DNA of 64,000 bases from Apium graveolens (GCF_009905375.1 NC_133650.1:303215203-303279202); one strand, 5' to 3'; counted from the first letter of the stretch, positions 1 to 11,102 are shown. The notes: generated by a model from the letters alone, not told the origin. Translations and numbers: made by a program.

Positions 1-56
1 ATTGAGAGCAATTCGACATATAAGGATTAAAAGTACCCATAATAATATTTGATATT

Positions 57-115
57 TCAACGGATGATAAAATTCAACGGATATTCATTTTCAACGGATA
101 ATGAACATCCGTCGA
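57..115. repeat. Cluster of TCAACGGAT motifs with an inverted partner, 3' part of element A
   Basis: Three direct copies of TCAACGGAT start at 57, 74 and 91. They are followed by the inverted partner ATCCGTCGA at 107-115, one base off a perfect inverse. The third copy and the inverted copy form a stem with a 7-nt loop. The cluster lies downstream (in element sense) of the RNase H stop, in the non-coding 3' part of element A. Positions 1-210 show no coding potential beyond this. The same motif recurs in the LTRs of A and C and inside A's coding region. Confidence 0.75.
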
Positions 116-210
116 GATACAAATTCTGACTTAGCCAAAATTTCATCTTTGACAAGAAACATCAAATTTTATTTTGTCTGCATTTCAAATTGCTTAGACA
201 TCAAAACATA

Positions 211-2092
211 TTAAGAGTAATTAAACATACATAACTCACTTACCAACCTAATAAAGGTGAATTCATCAAGTGACTTGGTAAAGATGTCTGCAAGTTGATT
301 CTCACTTGGAACAAAATGAAGTTCCGCAGTACCATTCATGACATGTTCTCTAATGAAGTGGTACTTGATGTTAATGTGCTTGGTCCTTGAATGCTGTAAT
401 GGATTTTCAGTAATTGCAATGGCACTTGTGTTAACAGAGAAAATATGAATCTTATTCATCTATAGACCATAGTCCAACAATTGATTTTTCATCCATAAAA
501 TTTGTGCACAACAACTATCAGCAGCAATATATTCAGCCTCAGCTTTAGAAGTAGAGACTGGATTTTGCTTTTTACTAAACCAGGATACTAGCTTATTTCC
601 TAGAAACTGACAGGTTCCTGTAGTAATTTTTCTATCAATTTTACAACATGCATAATCTGCATCTGAATAACTAGTTAGATCAAAACCAGAATCTCTAGGT
701 TATTAAATGCCAAGTTTTGGTATTCTTTTGAGATATCTAAAAATTCTCTTAATAGCTACTAAATGAGATTATCTAGGATCAGCCTGAAATCTAGCACAAA
801 GACAAGTAGCAAATATTATATCTGGCCTACTGGCTGTTAAATATAAAAGTGATCCAACCATGCCTCTATAGCTTGAAATATCCACAGACTTTTCAGTAGT
901 GTTTAATTCAAGTTTAGTGGCAGTGGCCATGGGAGTTTTTGCAGATGTGTAATTCATTAAGTCAAACTTCTTTAAAAGATCATAAATATATTTGGTTTGA
1001 CTAATTAATGTTCCATCACTAACTTGCTTAATTTGTAAACCGAGAAAGTAAGTTAGTTCTCCCATCATGTTCATTTCATATTTACTTTGCATCAGTTTGG
1101 CAAACGTTTTGCAAAGTTTCTCATCTGTAGAGCCAAGTATAATATCATATACATAAATTTGAACAAGTATGCTAGAGCCATTAACATTTCTAAAGAATAA
1201 AGTTTTATCAACAGTACTTCTTGTGAAATAATTTTTTAAGAGAAACTTTGACAAAGTGTCATATCAGGCCCTAGGTGCTTGCTTCAGTCCATAAAGTGCT
1301 TTCAAAAGATAGTAGATATATTCTGGAAAGTTGGGGTCTTCAAAACGAGGAGGCTGACTAACATAAACCTCAACCTCCAAATCTCCATTCAGAAATGCAC
1401 TTTAACATCCATTTGATAGACCTTGAAATCGGCATGAGCTGTATATGCTAGAAAGATTCTGATAGCTTCAAGTCTTGCAACAGGGGCAAAAGTCTCACCA
1501 AATTCTATTTCTTCTTATTGACAGTAGCCTTTAGCAACCAATCTAGCTTTATTCCTGACTACTATGGCATTTTCATCCATCTTATTTCTGAATACCCACT
1601 TTGTGTCAATATGATTCTTTCCTTTAGGCTTGGGTACTAGCTTCCAAACTTTATCCCTTTCAAATGGTTTAGCTCCTCCTGCATAGCTAAAACCCAATCA
1701 GGATCCAACAGAGCTTTTTCTACCTTTTTAGGCTCTTCCTGAGACATGAAGCTGCTGTATAGACATTCTTCTTGAGTTAATTTCCTTGTTTGTACTCTTA
1801 AAGATGTATCACCAATTATCAATTCAAATGGGTGATCTAGTACATTTTCTCTGTTGTGGTAGATTAGCTCTAGATGAAGAGCACTCATAGTTGTCTTGAT
1901 GTGTGACTGAGTTTTGATTAGAAGAAACTCCCCCTGAGTTTGTGGATCTTTGACTTGAAGTTGGGGTTTTTTCTGATTATGATCTGTATTCGCTTTCAAC
2001 TCCTATTGAAGGTTCAACGAATGTTGATCTTTGTCTCTCAACGGATGATTCAGATTGTCTCTCAACGGATGATGCACTTGGTCTTTCGACGG
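211..2092 (-). pseudogene. Element A reverse transcriptase and RNase H, broken
   Basis: This is the 3' half of the copia polyprotein, which copies the element RNA into DNA. About 1999-1637 encodes the linker before RT. The RT N-terminus is at 1697-1515 (KVWKLVPKPKGKNHIDTKWV, then RNKARLVAKGY). The palm domain is at 1254-769 and the RNase H C-terminus at 459-211 (TKHINIKYHFIREHV, then ADIFTKSL). The catalytic motif at 1144-1155 reads YVYD where copia RTs have YVDD, so the first aspartate of the pair is a tyrosine. A stop follows RLVAKGYCQ near 1515, and the parts lie in different frames. The upstream end is cut by element B at 2098. It is certainly a copia RT and almost certainly inactive. Confidence 0.88.
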
Positions 2093-2097
2093 GTATT

Positions 2098-3426
2098 TGT
2101 TAGGTCCCAATGTGTTTGTAGAAGGGGGGTTGAATACAAACAGTACCAAATAATCGAATAAATGCGGAATAAAAAATGTGAAACAAAATTCAAGTTAAAT
2201 AAAAATATTATTAAACTTGAAAGGTGTTACAACAACTGTATCGATTACAAGGTATTAATCTCAAATCAATTATTACAAATCTAGAATAAATTCGACATGA
2301 ACTTCTTCTATTTTTGCAATAATTAGAATCAAATGCTAAACGTGATTTGAGATTAAGTTCTAGGGATTTTGATCCGCTAGATTGATACACAAGAACAAGA
2401 TAAGTATTTCTAGTTGATTGGATATAACTTTACAATCTAGAAATTGATCTTGAAGTTGCAGAATAGATGTAATATTTTTCTGCTTCTTTTTCTCTTTTGT
2501 TCTTCTGTATGTTCTGTTTTTGCTGAGTTTTTGGATGATCTTGTCTTCTACTTCTTTTGTTTCTTTTTAAGTAAACAGCCGAATGCAAATGAACTGCAAT
2601 GACAATCCTTTGAACCGGCATGACTTTCGGTATGACAATTGATTGTCATACCGATTGTTACATAAGTACAATTCAGATTGTCTTGCAAAGATTAATAACA
2701 GATTTTTTAATCTAATAAAAATTCTAACAAGACAATTAATGAATTAGCATGACTTTCGGTATGACTATTGATTGTCATACCGATTGTCATACTAATACAA
2801 TCAGTTTGCCTTGTTTCAATTTAAATAGATTTTAAACCAATTAAAATTCTGAAAATTCCTAAAATTAATTCAGAATTAATTAATCAATTAATTCAATTAA
2901 TAAATAAATTATTCTTCGCAGATATAATTTATTTTCTTAATTAAATTAGATGACTTAATTAATTAAAAGAGAATTAATTCTAGTCTTCAACAGCACCCAT
3001 CCTTCTGCAGATCTTCTGAAAATCACTGAAAATTATGAATCAATTCCACCACTTCAATGTTGACACTCGATGTACTGTCTGGTTCATGAGTGACTAACTT
3101 CCGTGACGTTTCTTCATGTCTTGACTTTAACACTTTGATTTTCTTCAGATTAAATCCTTGTAATTAATTGATACCCTGACGAGATCTCTGTCACTTGATT
3201 AAATCCACGATCTTGATTTATATCACTGAGGCATGATCAACTTCTTGAACTTCTTCCAGTGAATTAACTCCTCAAGTCTGTAGATGAACCTTGTTTCTGA
3301 ATCCTTTGACAGATATTACTTTGCGAGATCTCTCTGACGGTCGATCCACTATTTACTTATTACATTCTTATTTGAGTTGAGTTGAATCCTCGAATATACA
3401 AATAGGTCTATGACATATGACTTACA
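2098..3426 (-). repeat. Element B 3' LTR (1329 bp)
   Basis: The plus strand starts TGTTAGGTCCCAATG and ends GACTTACA. The segment is near-identical to 8279-9607. In element sense it is the downstream LTR, next to the polypurine tract at 3427-3437. It contains two copies of a GGTATGAC hairpin (2628-2653 and 2757-2782). Open frames in it recur in the other LTR and have no other support, so they are not genes. Confidence 0.95.
2628..2782. repeat. Two hairpin repeats in the element B LTR
   Basis: At 2628-2653 a perfect inverted repeat has arms CGGTATGACAAT and ATTGTCATACCG separated by TG. At 2757-2782 a second copy has one arm mismatch. Each is preceded by GCATGACTTT, so the pair is a local duplication with a period of 129 bp. 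The same pair is in the other LTR at 8809-8834 and 8938-8963. Confidence 0.85.
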
Positions 3427-3437
3427 ATCTCCCCCTA
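3427..3437 (-). promoter_or_regulatory. Element B polypurine tract
   Basis: The minus strand reads TAGGGGGAGAT immediately before the 3' LTR, the expected place for the plus-strand DNA primer. Similar G-runs in the same sense lie further inside at 3662-3673, 3896-3904 and 3942-3951. Confidence 0.85.
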
Positions 3438-5697
3438 TTTGTTTGTTAGACAATAACACACAAATACCTAGAGGATAACTCAACTAACAAATAAGAAAAA
3501 GATATAAACATACATGCAAAGTAAATAGTAGAAAAGTTCTGGATGAGATTTAACATTTTCCAGATTCCAAGTAGATGTTCCTCTAGACTGAACATATCTT
3601 CAAGTAGTTTCATCTTCATTTGTACAACCACATTTCCTGTTGAGAAGCCCATATCTCTTGCTTCTCCCCCTATGAGAATCAACTGATTAAATAAGATCAC
3701 CTTCGTTTTACCACCTCTCCCGTACAATAGGATCCGCAGATAAAAACCAATGGTACTCCCTTAACAGCTTCTTCCCTTATCAGAAAATCACCTTGTGTTT
3801 ACCACCTCTCCCGTACAATAGGATCCGTAGTTACAAACAACAATGGTGTGGTGTAGTGTACATTTTTAGGATCTTTTTCTTACTCCCTGCTATTTCTCCC
3901 CCTTAGTTGAGGAATCCTCCAAACTTTTACTTAAGCTTTTATCTCCCCCTTAAAGAAGGAATGTATGCCGTCGTCTGAAGGAGTTCTCATATTTCACTTG
4001 GTTGGAAAAGAAATAACAAGTAGTTTCTCTTTCTTCCTCACTGTGAGTGTGTGATTCTGTTTAGTGTACCTCACATGTGTTTCACTCTTCTCTCCACTCG
4101 TGTTTACACTCTTTCTCACAAGTGTATCACTCCTCTCATAGCTCCATATTCCAGCTGTACCTGCAAGGAAAATCACCTTAGCCATCCTTAAGGAGGTCAT
4201 AGGTGGTGCAATGGGAGTTCGCAAATCCCCATCCTTGTTAAACTCGTCAGATAAATCTGAGTCATAATCTACAAGTTGCTAGTTTCCCTTTCAGGGTTCC
4301 AGATTTGAATTCTGGGAAGGTAAACAATGATCCAAAGAATTTAGCATAAAGATCAAGGTTCCCTTCTAATGTCTGTGAAGACATTTCCTTGTGACTTATC
4401 AGGTAATATCTGAATCATTGTCAACAAGTTGCCGATCTGCGCCTATGTCAGATCCACTATCCGCAGATGCATCCAGGGGATTTAAGCCTGGGGAGGTAGA
4501 CACTAACCACTGACATATGGCTTTTGGATCAGTATCCTCTCCTAACACCTGTAAAGGCAATTGGTCCATTAACGAACCTTAAACAATCGAATCTGACCTT
4601 AAAATGGTCGAAACTCTTATTTCCGTCAACTCATCCTTTGTGTGTGTAACCTCTCCTTGTGCATCACGAATTGTTTATGTTTGAAGTGGTGACACTACAT
4701 CGGATACCTTGGCCGACAGGCAAAATTCAATAGACTCACCCTGTTGAGAGAATGAATCTAGTAACTGTTTTTGTGCCTTTTCAGCCATTACATCTTTTTG
4801 AGAAGATGTATGGGGGCTAGCAGTTGTCTTGGTTTAAATACTACTCATCTATGTAGGAGACAGAGCTACTGGGTTGACTACAGAACCTTCCTTATGTGGT
4901 GCACTAAGGCACTATCTCCCTCACGCTCATTCATACTACTTTTAGTGGTAAAAGAGTGTTGGTTGGTTCTGTTTTTGTGTTTGTCTTTACAGTCTGGGAT
5001 AGACGTTGTGGGTTTTCAACCTCATGACTGTCAATGAAAGAAAGTCATTGGAGACTGAACCTGTATCATAGAACATATGGTAATAGAGAGAAAATGATTT
5101 ACAATAGTGATTTCAAAAGATTTTACATGAAATAAGAAATCACTAATGTAGAAAGAAGTTTAATTTTTATTTTTCACTATGAATGAGTTTTTGATAAAAC
5201 ATTGATCACTTAGGGTAAAGTCTAAGTAATTCTCATTCATGTCAAAAGCTTACAAATATCTGCAACATAATGTTAACAACATATCATTGACCGATACTTG
5301 TCAAGTACTTTAGATACTAATTGTTATGTTGCATAATCAATATACCACTGCACATATAAAACAATATGATTGTGCCTAGTGATAAGATAGTTATAAATAT
5401 GACGACTCTACTTATTCATATAAAACTGTAACTGCAGTTAGAGTGCCATACCATGTCCTTGACGATTGCTTGAGCAGTATACTAGTTCATACCAACCTGA
5501 AGTGAGATTGTGAAGAAGAGATTGCATAGTCCAATAGATCTGCAGCTGCAAAGTCCATGAACTGTGGTGCACTGACTTCCTCTTTTAACTCACCAACCAG
5601 GAGTACACTTGTACACATCTTACTAGAGTACAATTCCAAGTGTAATGTGCAGCAAGTGCCTGATATGTCGTAATATTCTCAAGTCTCGTCACTGGTG
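3438..5697 (-). other. Element B 3' non-coding region, where pol would be expected
   Basis: In element sense this lies between the protease remnant and the polypurine tract. I can read no integrase, RT or RNase H motif in any frame; the open frames are short and without recognisable features. It is not simple sequence. It holds extra polypurine tracts and a direct repeat near 3697-3830. It is best described as the region that replaced pol in this non-autonomous element. Confidence 0.7.
3697..3830. repeat. Direct repeat with 91-bp period in element B
   Basis: A 28-bp block (3709-3736) containing CCACCTCTCCCGTACAATAG recurs exactly at 3800-3827. Flanking similarity extends it to about 40 bp (both preceded by ATCACCTT). 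It lies within 400 bp of the polypurine tract. Confidence 0.85.
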
Positions 5698-5910
5698 CTA
5701 TATGTTAGATACTGCTTCCTGATAATAACCTAGCACAATATACAAAATTACAATGATAACATTCCCAGCTTGCAAACAGCCATATCCCTCAGATAAACCT
5801 TTGCTGTTATCTCCAAAGGTAACCATGGGGCCAGCTTTCTCAACCACATTTGATAGCAGGGCTCTATCTCCGGTCATATGTCTTGATGATCCACTGTCAA
5901 GAATCCACAC
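5698..5910 (-). pseudogene. Element B aspartic protease remnant
   Basis: The frame begins with WILDSGSSRHMTGD, the active-site loop of copia proteases, followed by VTFGDNSKG. Only about 50 residues resemble protease before the homology stops and the frame ends. The frame differs from gag, which ends at 5951. A stop at 5917 separates this fragment from a short open stretch upstream in the same frame. Without the rest of the domain it should not be active. Confidence 0.82.
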
Positions 5911-5950
5911 TACCGGTTATACTTGTTTAATGCCCTGCACTACAAATGGA

Positions 5951-8182
5951 TTAGACCTTCTTCGGAACCCAAACTTGGTTGGGCCCGGCATACTTGTAGA
6001 ACTGTCCTTTGTCAGGCAAAACAACATTTTTAATTTTAATTGTCTCAACTTTCTCAATGACTGAACATTTGACCTTGTAAACAGCCTTAACAAATTTCTG
6101 TTTAAGCTTAGGCACAAATGTCTCCTTTCTAGCCTTAGAAGGACTGGCAGTCTTAGACCCATCATGCTTCTTGTTATTCACATGCTGACGAGGAGTAGTC
6201 TTATCATTAGACACATGCTTACCATTAAAATAAGCATACATCATATTAAAAGCACAAGACATACAATTAGCAACACCACATGCTTTATGAGAGTGATTAA
6301 CAGCAGGCAATTTATGCATGGTAGACATGGCATTATTGTTATCCAACTCATGTGTGTCTGAGTTAGTCTCAGTTGCTTTCACAACTTTGACTGGAACTTT
6401 CGACTCACTTGACTTGGAAACAATCTTCTCATAAGCATGATCCTCAGCACGTATTTCTTCTTGAATAACAGAAGAGGTCGCATCAAATGGTTCAGCAATT
6501 GATGCTTTATAGAGGGGTTCATCAACACCCTTAAGCACATGTGGTACTTCCCTCCCTTTAGCACATACATGAGGAGGGGAGTTTATGCCTAATTCTCCAA
6601 TAGCAGCATTGTAATCATAACCTATTCCAGATGTTTGATTAACAGCTTGCTTACTGTAGAACTCTTTAGCCTTCGAACAAGAATTGAAGTAGGCTCTAAC
6701 CTTAGTCTCAAGACCGGTGATCTTGTCTTTGAGAATAGTTTCGAGTTTTCTATAACAGTCAACTCTATTCTCTAGAAAAGATACCTGTTCTTTTAATTTG
6801 TCTTGATTAATGTGCACAAGTCTTAATTCATTGACCTCTTTCTCAAGGTCTGTGATCTGTAAACTTAACAGTTCATTATCACGACGTGCACAATCTAAGT
6901 TACCTCTTAGATGATAAACCATTTCAGCATCAGAAAGTTTTACCTCTATTCTTGACGATGAAGCTTTTCCATCAATAGCCATAAGAGCAAGATTTCCTTC
7001 ATCTTCATCTTCACTGTCAGTATCATCCCAGCTTCTTCCTTTTACCAGATAAGCCCTTTCAGAGTTCTTTCTTACTTGCTTTGGCTTTCTACATTCTGTG
7101 GCAAAGTGTCCTAACTCATTGCAGTTATAGCATCTAATGGTGCTCCGATCAACCATTCCTGTTTTATACCCACCACTGCTGGTGTTAGAGGATGAAGATC
7201 CACCTTTCTGGAATTTGTTGTAGTTGGACTTGTACTTAAGCTTGGGATTCCTCCTGAATCTGACATGGGAGAATCTCTTGACAATTTGAGCCATTGATTC
7301 ATCTTCCAATTGCTCCAGCTCTTCCAAGGAATAAAAATCATCACTTGATTGATTTGTAGTAGGAGGATCATATTCTGCTACTAACTCATTTTCCTCACCC
7401 TTGGAAAACTGTACCATTCTTTCTAACTGTTGAGATTGTTGTTGTTGTTGACCTTCAGCTACAAGTGCAGTAGATGTGCTGACCATTCTATCCTTCCCGT
7501 AGACTTCCTTCTGTTGAATATGCTCCAACTCATAAGTTTTTAACACTCCATAGAGCCTGTCCAAAGAAATCTCACTCAGATCTCTAGCTTCTCTAATGGC
7601 AGTGATTCTATGTTCAAGATGAGCTGGCAGTGTTAAAAGGAACTTTTTGTTGACCTCCCTGATTGAATAATACTTTCCATTAATGTTCAGGTTGTTGATC
7701 AACGCATTGTACCTCTCAAACACTTCAGTAATTCCTTCTCCTGGATTTGATTTGAAATGTTCATATTCAGAGGTTAGGATTTCCAACTTGTTCTCCCTAA
7801 CTTCCTCTGTGCCTTCATTAATCACCTCAATAGTTTCCCACATATGTTTGGAATTTTTACAGTTCATCACATGTCTGTTCATCAAGGGATCAAGGGAATC
7901 AATTAATATTAATTGAAGGCTGGCATCCAAGGAGGCTTCTTCCTTCTCAGCAGGAGTAAAATCTTCAGGCTCTTTTGGATAGGTTCTAGCTTCAGTAGTC
8001 ACCACACCATCTATTATTACCTCCGGTTCAATAACCATCGGAGTTTTTATACCCTTCTTTAACAAGTTTGAATATTTGGGATTTGCAACTTGTAAAAATA
8101 ATAGCATCTTCTTCTTCCACATGATATAATTCTCTTTATCAAATTGTGGAATTTTAACGGTTCCAACTTTATGTGAAGTCAT
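5951..8182 (-). CDS. Element B Gag, intact open frame (743 codons)
   Basis: This is the capsid/nucleocapsid protein that packages the element RNA in virus-like particles. The chosen start is ATG at 8182, giving MTSHKVGTVKIPQFDKENY; the frame is open 15 codons further upstream without support. Residues about 1-240 match the UBN2/copia gag family (NYIMWKKKM, then LYGVLKTYELEH). A Q-rich stretch and an acidic patch follow. The zinc knuckle is C351, C354, H359, C364 (CYNCNELGHFATEC). Residues about 415-515 are a predicted coiled coil, and a Cys-rich CGVANCMSC segment sits near residue 625. There is no internal stop, unlike every other gag here. The frame ends 41 bp before the protease fragment, which lies in another frame. 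Confidence 0.9.
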   Translation of the reverse strand: MTSHKVGTVKIPQFDKENYIMWKKKMLLFLQVANPKYSNLLKKGIKTPMVIEPEVIIDGVVTTEARTYPKEPEDFTPAEKEEASLDASLQLILIDSLDPLMNRHVMNCKNSKHMWETIEVINEGTEEVRENKLEILTSEYEHFKSNPGEGITEVFERYNALINNLNINGKYYSIREVNKKFLLTLPAHLEHRITAIREARDLSEISLDRLYGVLKTYELEHIQQKEVYGKDRMVSTSTALVAEGQQQQQSQQLERMVQFSKGEENELVAEYDPPTTNQSSDDFYSLEELEQLEDESMAQIVKRFSHVRFRRNPKLKYKSNYNKFQKGGSSSSNTSSGGYKTGMVDRSTIRCYNCNELGHFATECRKPKQVRKNSERAYLVKGRSWDDTDSEDEDEGNLALMAIDGKASSSRIEVKLSDAEMVYHLRGNLDCARRDNELLSLQITDLEKEVNELRLVHINQDKLKEQVSFLENRVDCYRKLETILKDKITGLETKVRAYFNSCSKAKEFYSKQAVNQTSGIGYDYNAAIGELGINSPPHVCAKGREVPHVLKGVDEPLYKASIAEPFDATSSVIQEEIRAEDHAYEKIVSKSSESKVPVKVVKATETNSDTHELDNNNAMSTMHKLPAVNHSHKACGVANCMSCAFNMMYAYFNGKHVSNDKTTPRQHVNNKKHDGSKTASPSKARKETFVPKLKQKFVKAVYKVKCSVIEKVETIKIKNVVLPDKGQFYKYAGPNQVWVPKKV

Positions 8183-8264
8183 TATGAATTTTTGAATAAA
8201 TAAAAATTCAAGGAGTTGAAAAATCACAAAAGTCTAGGATCTTGATTTGTTCGTTAATCAGAAG

Positions 8265-8276
8265 GCTCTGATACCA
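8265..8276 (-). promoter_or_regulatory. Element B primer binding site, initiator tRNA-Met
   Basis: The minus strand reads TGGTATCAGAGC two bases inside the 5' LTR. This is the standard plant complement of the initiator tRNA-Met 3' end and sets the element's orientation. Confidence 0.93.
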
Positions 8277-8278
8277 AT

Positions 8279-9607
8279 TGTTAGGTCCCAATGTGTTTGT
8301 AGAAGGGGGGTTGAATACAAACAGTACCAAATAATCGAATAAATGCGGAATAAAAAATGTGAAACAAAATTCAAGTTAAATAAAAATATTATTAAACTTG
8401 AAAGGTGTTACAACAACTGTATCGATTACAAGGTATTAATCTCAAATCAATTATTACAAATCTAGAATAAATTCGACATGAACTTTTTCTATTTTTGCAA
8501 TAATTAGAATCAAATGCTAAACGCGATTTGAGATTAAGTTCTAGGGATTTTGATCCGCTAGATTGATACACAAGAACAAGATAAGTATTTCTAGTTGATT
8601 GGATATAACTTTACAATCTAGAAATTGATCTTGAAGTTGCAGAATAGATGTAATATTTTTCTGCTTCTTTTTCTCTTTTGTTCTTCTGTATGTTCTGTTT
8701 TTGCTGAGTTTTTGGATGATCTTGTCTTCTGCTTCTTTTGTTTCTTTTTAAGTAAACAGCCGAATGCAAATGAACTGCAATGACAATCCTTTGAACCAGC
8801 ATGACTTTCGGTATGACAATTGATTGTCATACCGATTGTTACATAAGTACAATTCAGATTGTCTTGCAAAGATTAATAACAGATTTTTTAATCTAATAAA
8901 AATTCTAACAAGACAATTAATGAATTAGCATGACTTTCGGTATGACTATTGATTGTCATACCGATTGTCATACTAATACAATCAGTTTGCCTTGTTTTAA
9001 TTTAAATAGATTTTAAACCAATTAAAATTCTGAAAATTCCTAAAATTAATTCAGAATTAATTAATCAATTAATTCAATTAATAAATAAATTATTCTTCGC
9101 AGATATAATTTATTTTCTTAATTAAATTAGATGACTTAATTAATTAATAGAGAATTAATTCTAGTCTTCAACAGCACCCATCCTTCTGCAGATCTTCTGA
9201 AAATCACTGAAAATTATGAATCAATTCCACCACTTCAATGTTGACACTCGATGTACTGTCTGGTTCATGAGTGACTAACTTCCGTGACGTTTCTTCATGT
9301 CTTGACTTTAACACTTTGATTTTCTTCATATTAAATCCTTGTAATTAATTGATACCCTGACGAGATCTCTGTCACTTGATTAAATCCACGATCTTGATTT
9401 ATATCACTGAGGCATGATCAACTTCTTGAACTTCTTCCAGTGAATTAACTCCTCAAGTCTGTAGATGAACCTTGTTTCTGAATCCTTTGACAGATATTAC
9501 TTTGCGAGATCTCTCTGACGGTCGATCCACTATTTACTTATTACATTCTTATTTGAGTTGAGTTGAATCCTCGAATATACAAATAGGTCTATGACATATG
9601 ACTTACA
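8279..9607 (-). repeat. Element B 5' LTR (1329 bp)
   Basis: It has the same length and ends as 2098-3426, and differs at about 7 positions by eye (for example near 8492, 8524, 8731, 8798 and 8997). In element sense it carries the promoter. It is followed at 9608-9612 by GTATT, the second copy of the target duplication, and then by element A integrase sequence. Confidence 0.95.
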
Positions 9608-10620
9608 GTATTGAATTATGTGCTTCATTTATTGTAGATTTTTCTGCATTATCCTTAGATATTATTTCTTGATCACTTTCATCATCACTATCATCACAGA
9701 TTACCTCAATATTTTCAAATTTAAGGCTTTCATGGAAATCTTCATCTTGCAGACCTTCAATCTTTTTATCATCAAACACAACATGTACATATTCTATAAC
9801 AATGTTGGTTCTGAGATTATAGACTCTGTATGCTTTTCCATCTGCATACCCAACAAAAATGCCTTCATCTACTTTGGCATCAAACTTTCCATGCTGATCG
9901 GTTTGATTCCTTAAGATATAACATTTACAGCCAAATACATGAAGAAAGTTTAATACTGGCTTCCTATTCTTGAACAATTGGTAGGGTGTCATACATTTTT
10001 CTTGTTTGACGAAAGATAAATTCTGAGTGTAGCATGCAGTATTTACAGCTTCTTCCTAAAAGTATGTTGGTAACTTTGATTTTTCTAGCATTGTTCTTGC
10101 AGCTTCAATAAGAGATATGTTCTTCCTTTCCGCCACTCCATTTTGTTGTGGGGTTCTTGCTGCTAAAAACTCATGCATGATCCCATTCTCTTCACAAAAC
10201 AATTTCATCATAGAATTCTTAAACTCAGTTCGATTATCACTCCTGATTCTTCTAACTTCGAAATCAGGATGATTGTTGACTTGCCTTATGTGATTGATGA
10301 TGATTTCACTAGCTTCATATTTGGATTTAAGAAAATTTGTCCAAGAGAACTTTGAGAAATCATCCACAATTACTAGGCATTATCTTTTCTTTGAGATGGA
10401 AAACACATTGACTGGTCCAAATTAATCCATGTGCGGTAGTTGTAAAGGTTCTTCAATTATTGAATCAAGCTTCTTTTTGAATGATGCCTTGATTTGCTTT
10501 CTTTTTTCACAGGCATCACACAATCCATCCTTTGAGAATTTCACTAGAGGAATGCCTCTTACCAAATATTTCCTGACTAGTTCATTCATAGTCTTGAAGT
10601 TAAGATAGGATAGCTTCTTG
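9608..10620 (-). pseudogene. Element A integrase, broken
   Basis: Integrase inserts the DNA copy into the host genome. The N-terminal zinc-binding region at about 10620-10510 retains CDAC but shows HKKLSY where a second His is usual. The core follows: IVDDFSKFSW (first Asp, about 10375), RIRSDNRTEF (second Asp) and NGVAERKN (Glu). The C-terminal part at 9992-9608 includes KPVLNFLHVFGCKCYI and GIFVGYADG. Nonsense codons lie at about 10621, just before about 10380 and at about 10055. The 3' end is cut by element B at 9607; the polyprotein resumes at 2092. Confidence 0.88.
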
Positions 10621-10622
10621 TG

Positions 10623-11045
10623 TCATAGCCAACTTTCATCTTGACGTGCCTTGCTAAAGAGATAAGTGACAGATTCTGTATTTGATGAGTTGAAGTCAGC
10701 TAGATACACATTTTCTTTTCTCACACCAGTGAGAACCACTTTGTTGCTTTTCTTGTTGGTCACAACACAGGCTTCAGAGTTGAATGTTACTGAGTTTCCC
10801 TTATCACAAAGCTGGCTGATACTCAACAAGTTATGCTTGAGTCCATCCATTAGGGCAACTTCCTTAATGATGACATTTTCCTTTGAAATCAAGCCATATC
10901 CCACAGTATAACCCTTGTTGTCATCTCCAAAAGTAATACTTGGGCCAGCTCTTTCCTTGAACTCAGTGAGCAGGGTAGAATCTCCAGTCATGTGTCTTGA
11001 GCACCCACTATCAAAATACCAAAGATTCTTTATGTTTCCCTGCAC
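10623..11045 (-). pseudogene. Element A aspartic protease and start of pre-integrase region
   Basis: An open segment of 140 codons carries WYFDSGCSRHMTGD at its start, the copia protease active site, followed by SITFGDDNKGYTVGYG and LKHNLLSISQLCD. It runs into the pre-integrase region (VYLADF) and ends at a stop at the start of the integrase zinc region. The segment is intact in itself but belongs to a polyprotein broken on both sides. Its role is to cut the Gag-Pol precursor. Confidence 0.87.
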
Positions 11046-11102
11046 ACAACAAAATCAAATCAAGTTAATTTTGGTACCCAAGTTTCCATGGGTCCTGTTT
11101 TG

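Larger units (their letters stand above)
2098..9607 (-). mobile_element. Element B: complete gag-only Sirevirus-like retrotransposon nested in A
   Basis: Two 1329-bp LTRs (2098-3426 and 8279-9607) with TG...CA ends flank a 4.85-kb interior. The 5-bp target duplication GTATT is perfect (2093-2097 and 9608-9612). On the minus strand the order is 5' LTR (8279-9607), PBS for initiator tRNA-Met, an open gag, a protease fragment, about 2.2 kb without coding, then a polypurine tract and the 3' LTR. Integrase, RT and RNase H are absent. By eye the LTRs differ at only about 7 sites, so insertion was recent. It must have used enzymes supplied in trans. The host site is the pol region of element A. Confidence 0.93.

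Noticed and set aside
2430..2621. Lys/Arg-rich minus-strand frames in the B LTR (and 8611-8802)
   Set aside because: These are LTR copies with low-complexity composition and no protein-like conservation beyond LTR identity.
8265..8276. tRNA gene fragments at the primer binding sites
   Set aside because: The 12-18-base matches are complementary to tRNA 3' ends and sit next to LTRs. No cloverleaf sequence surrounds them.
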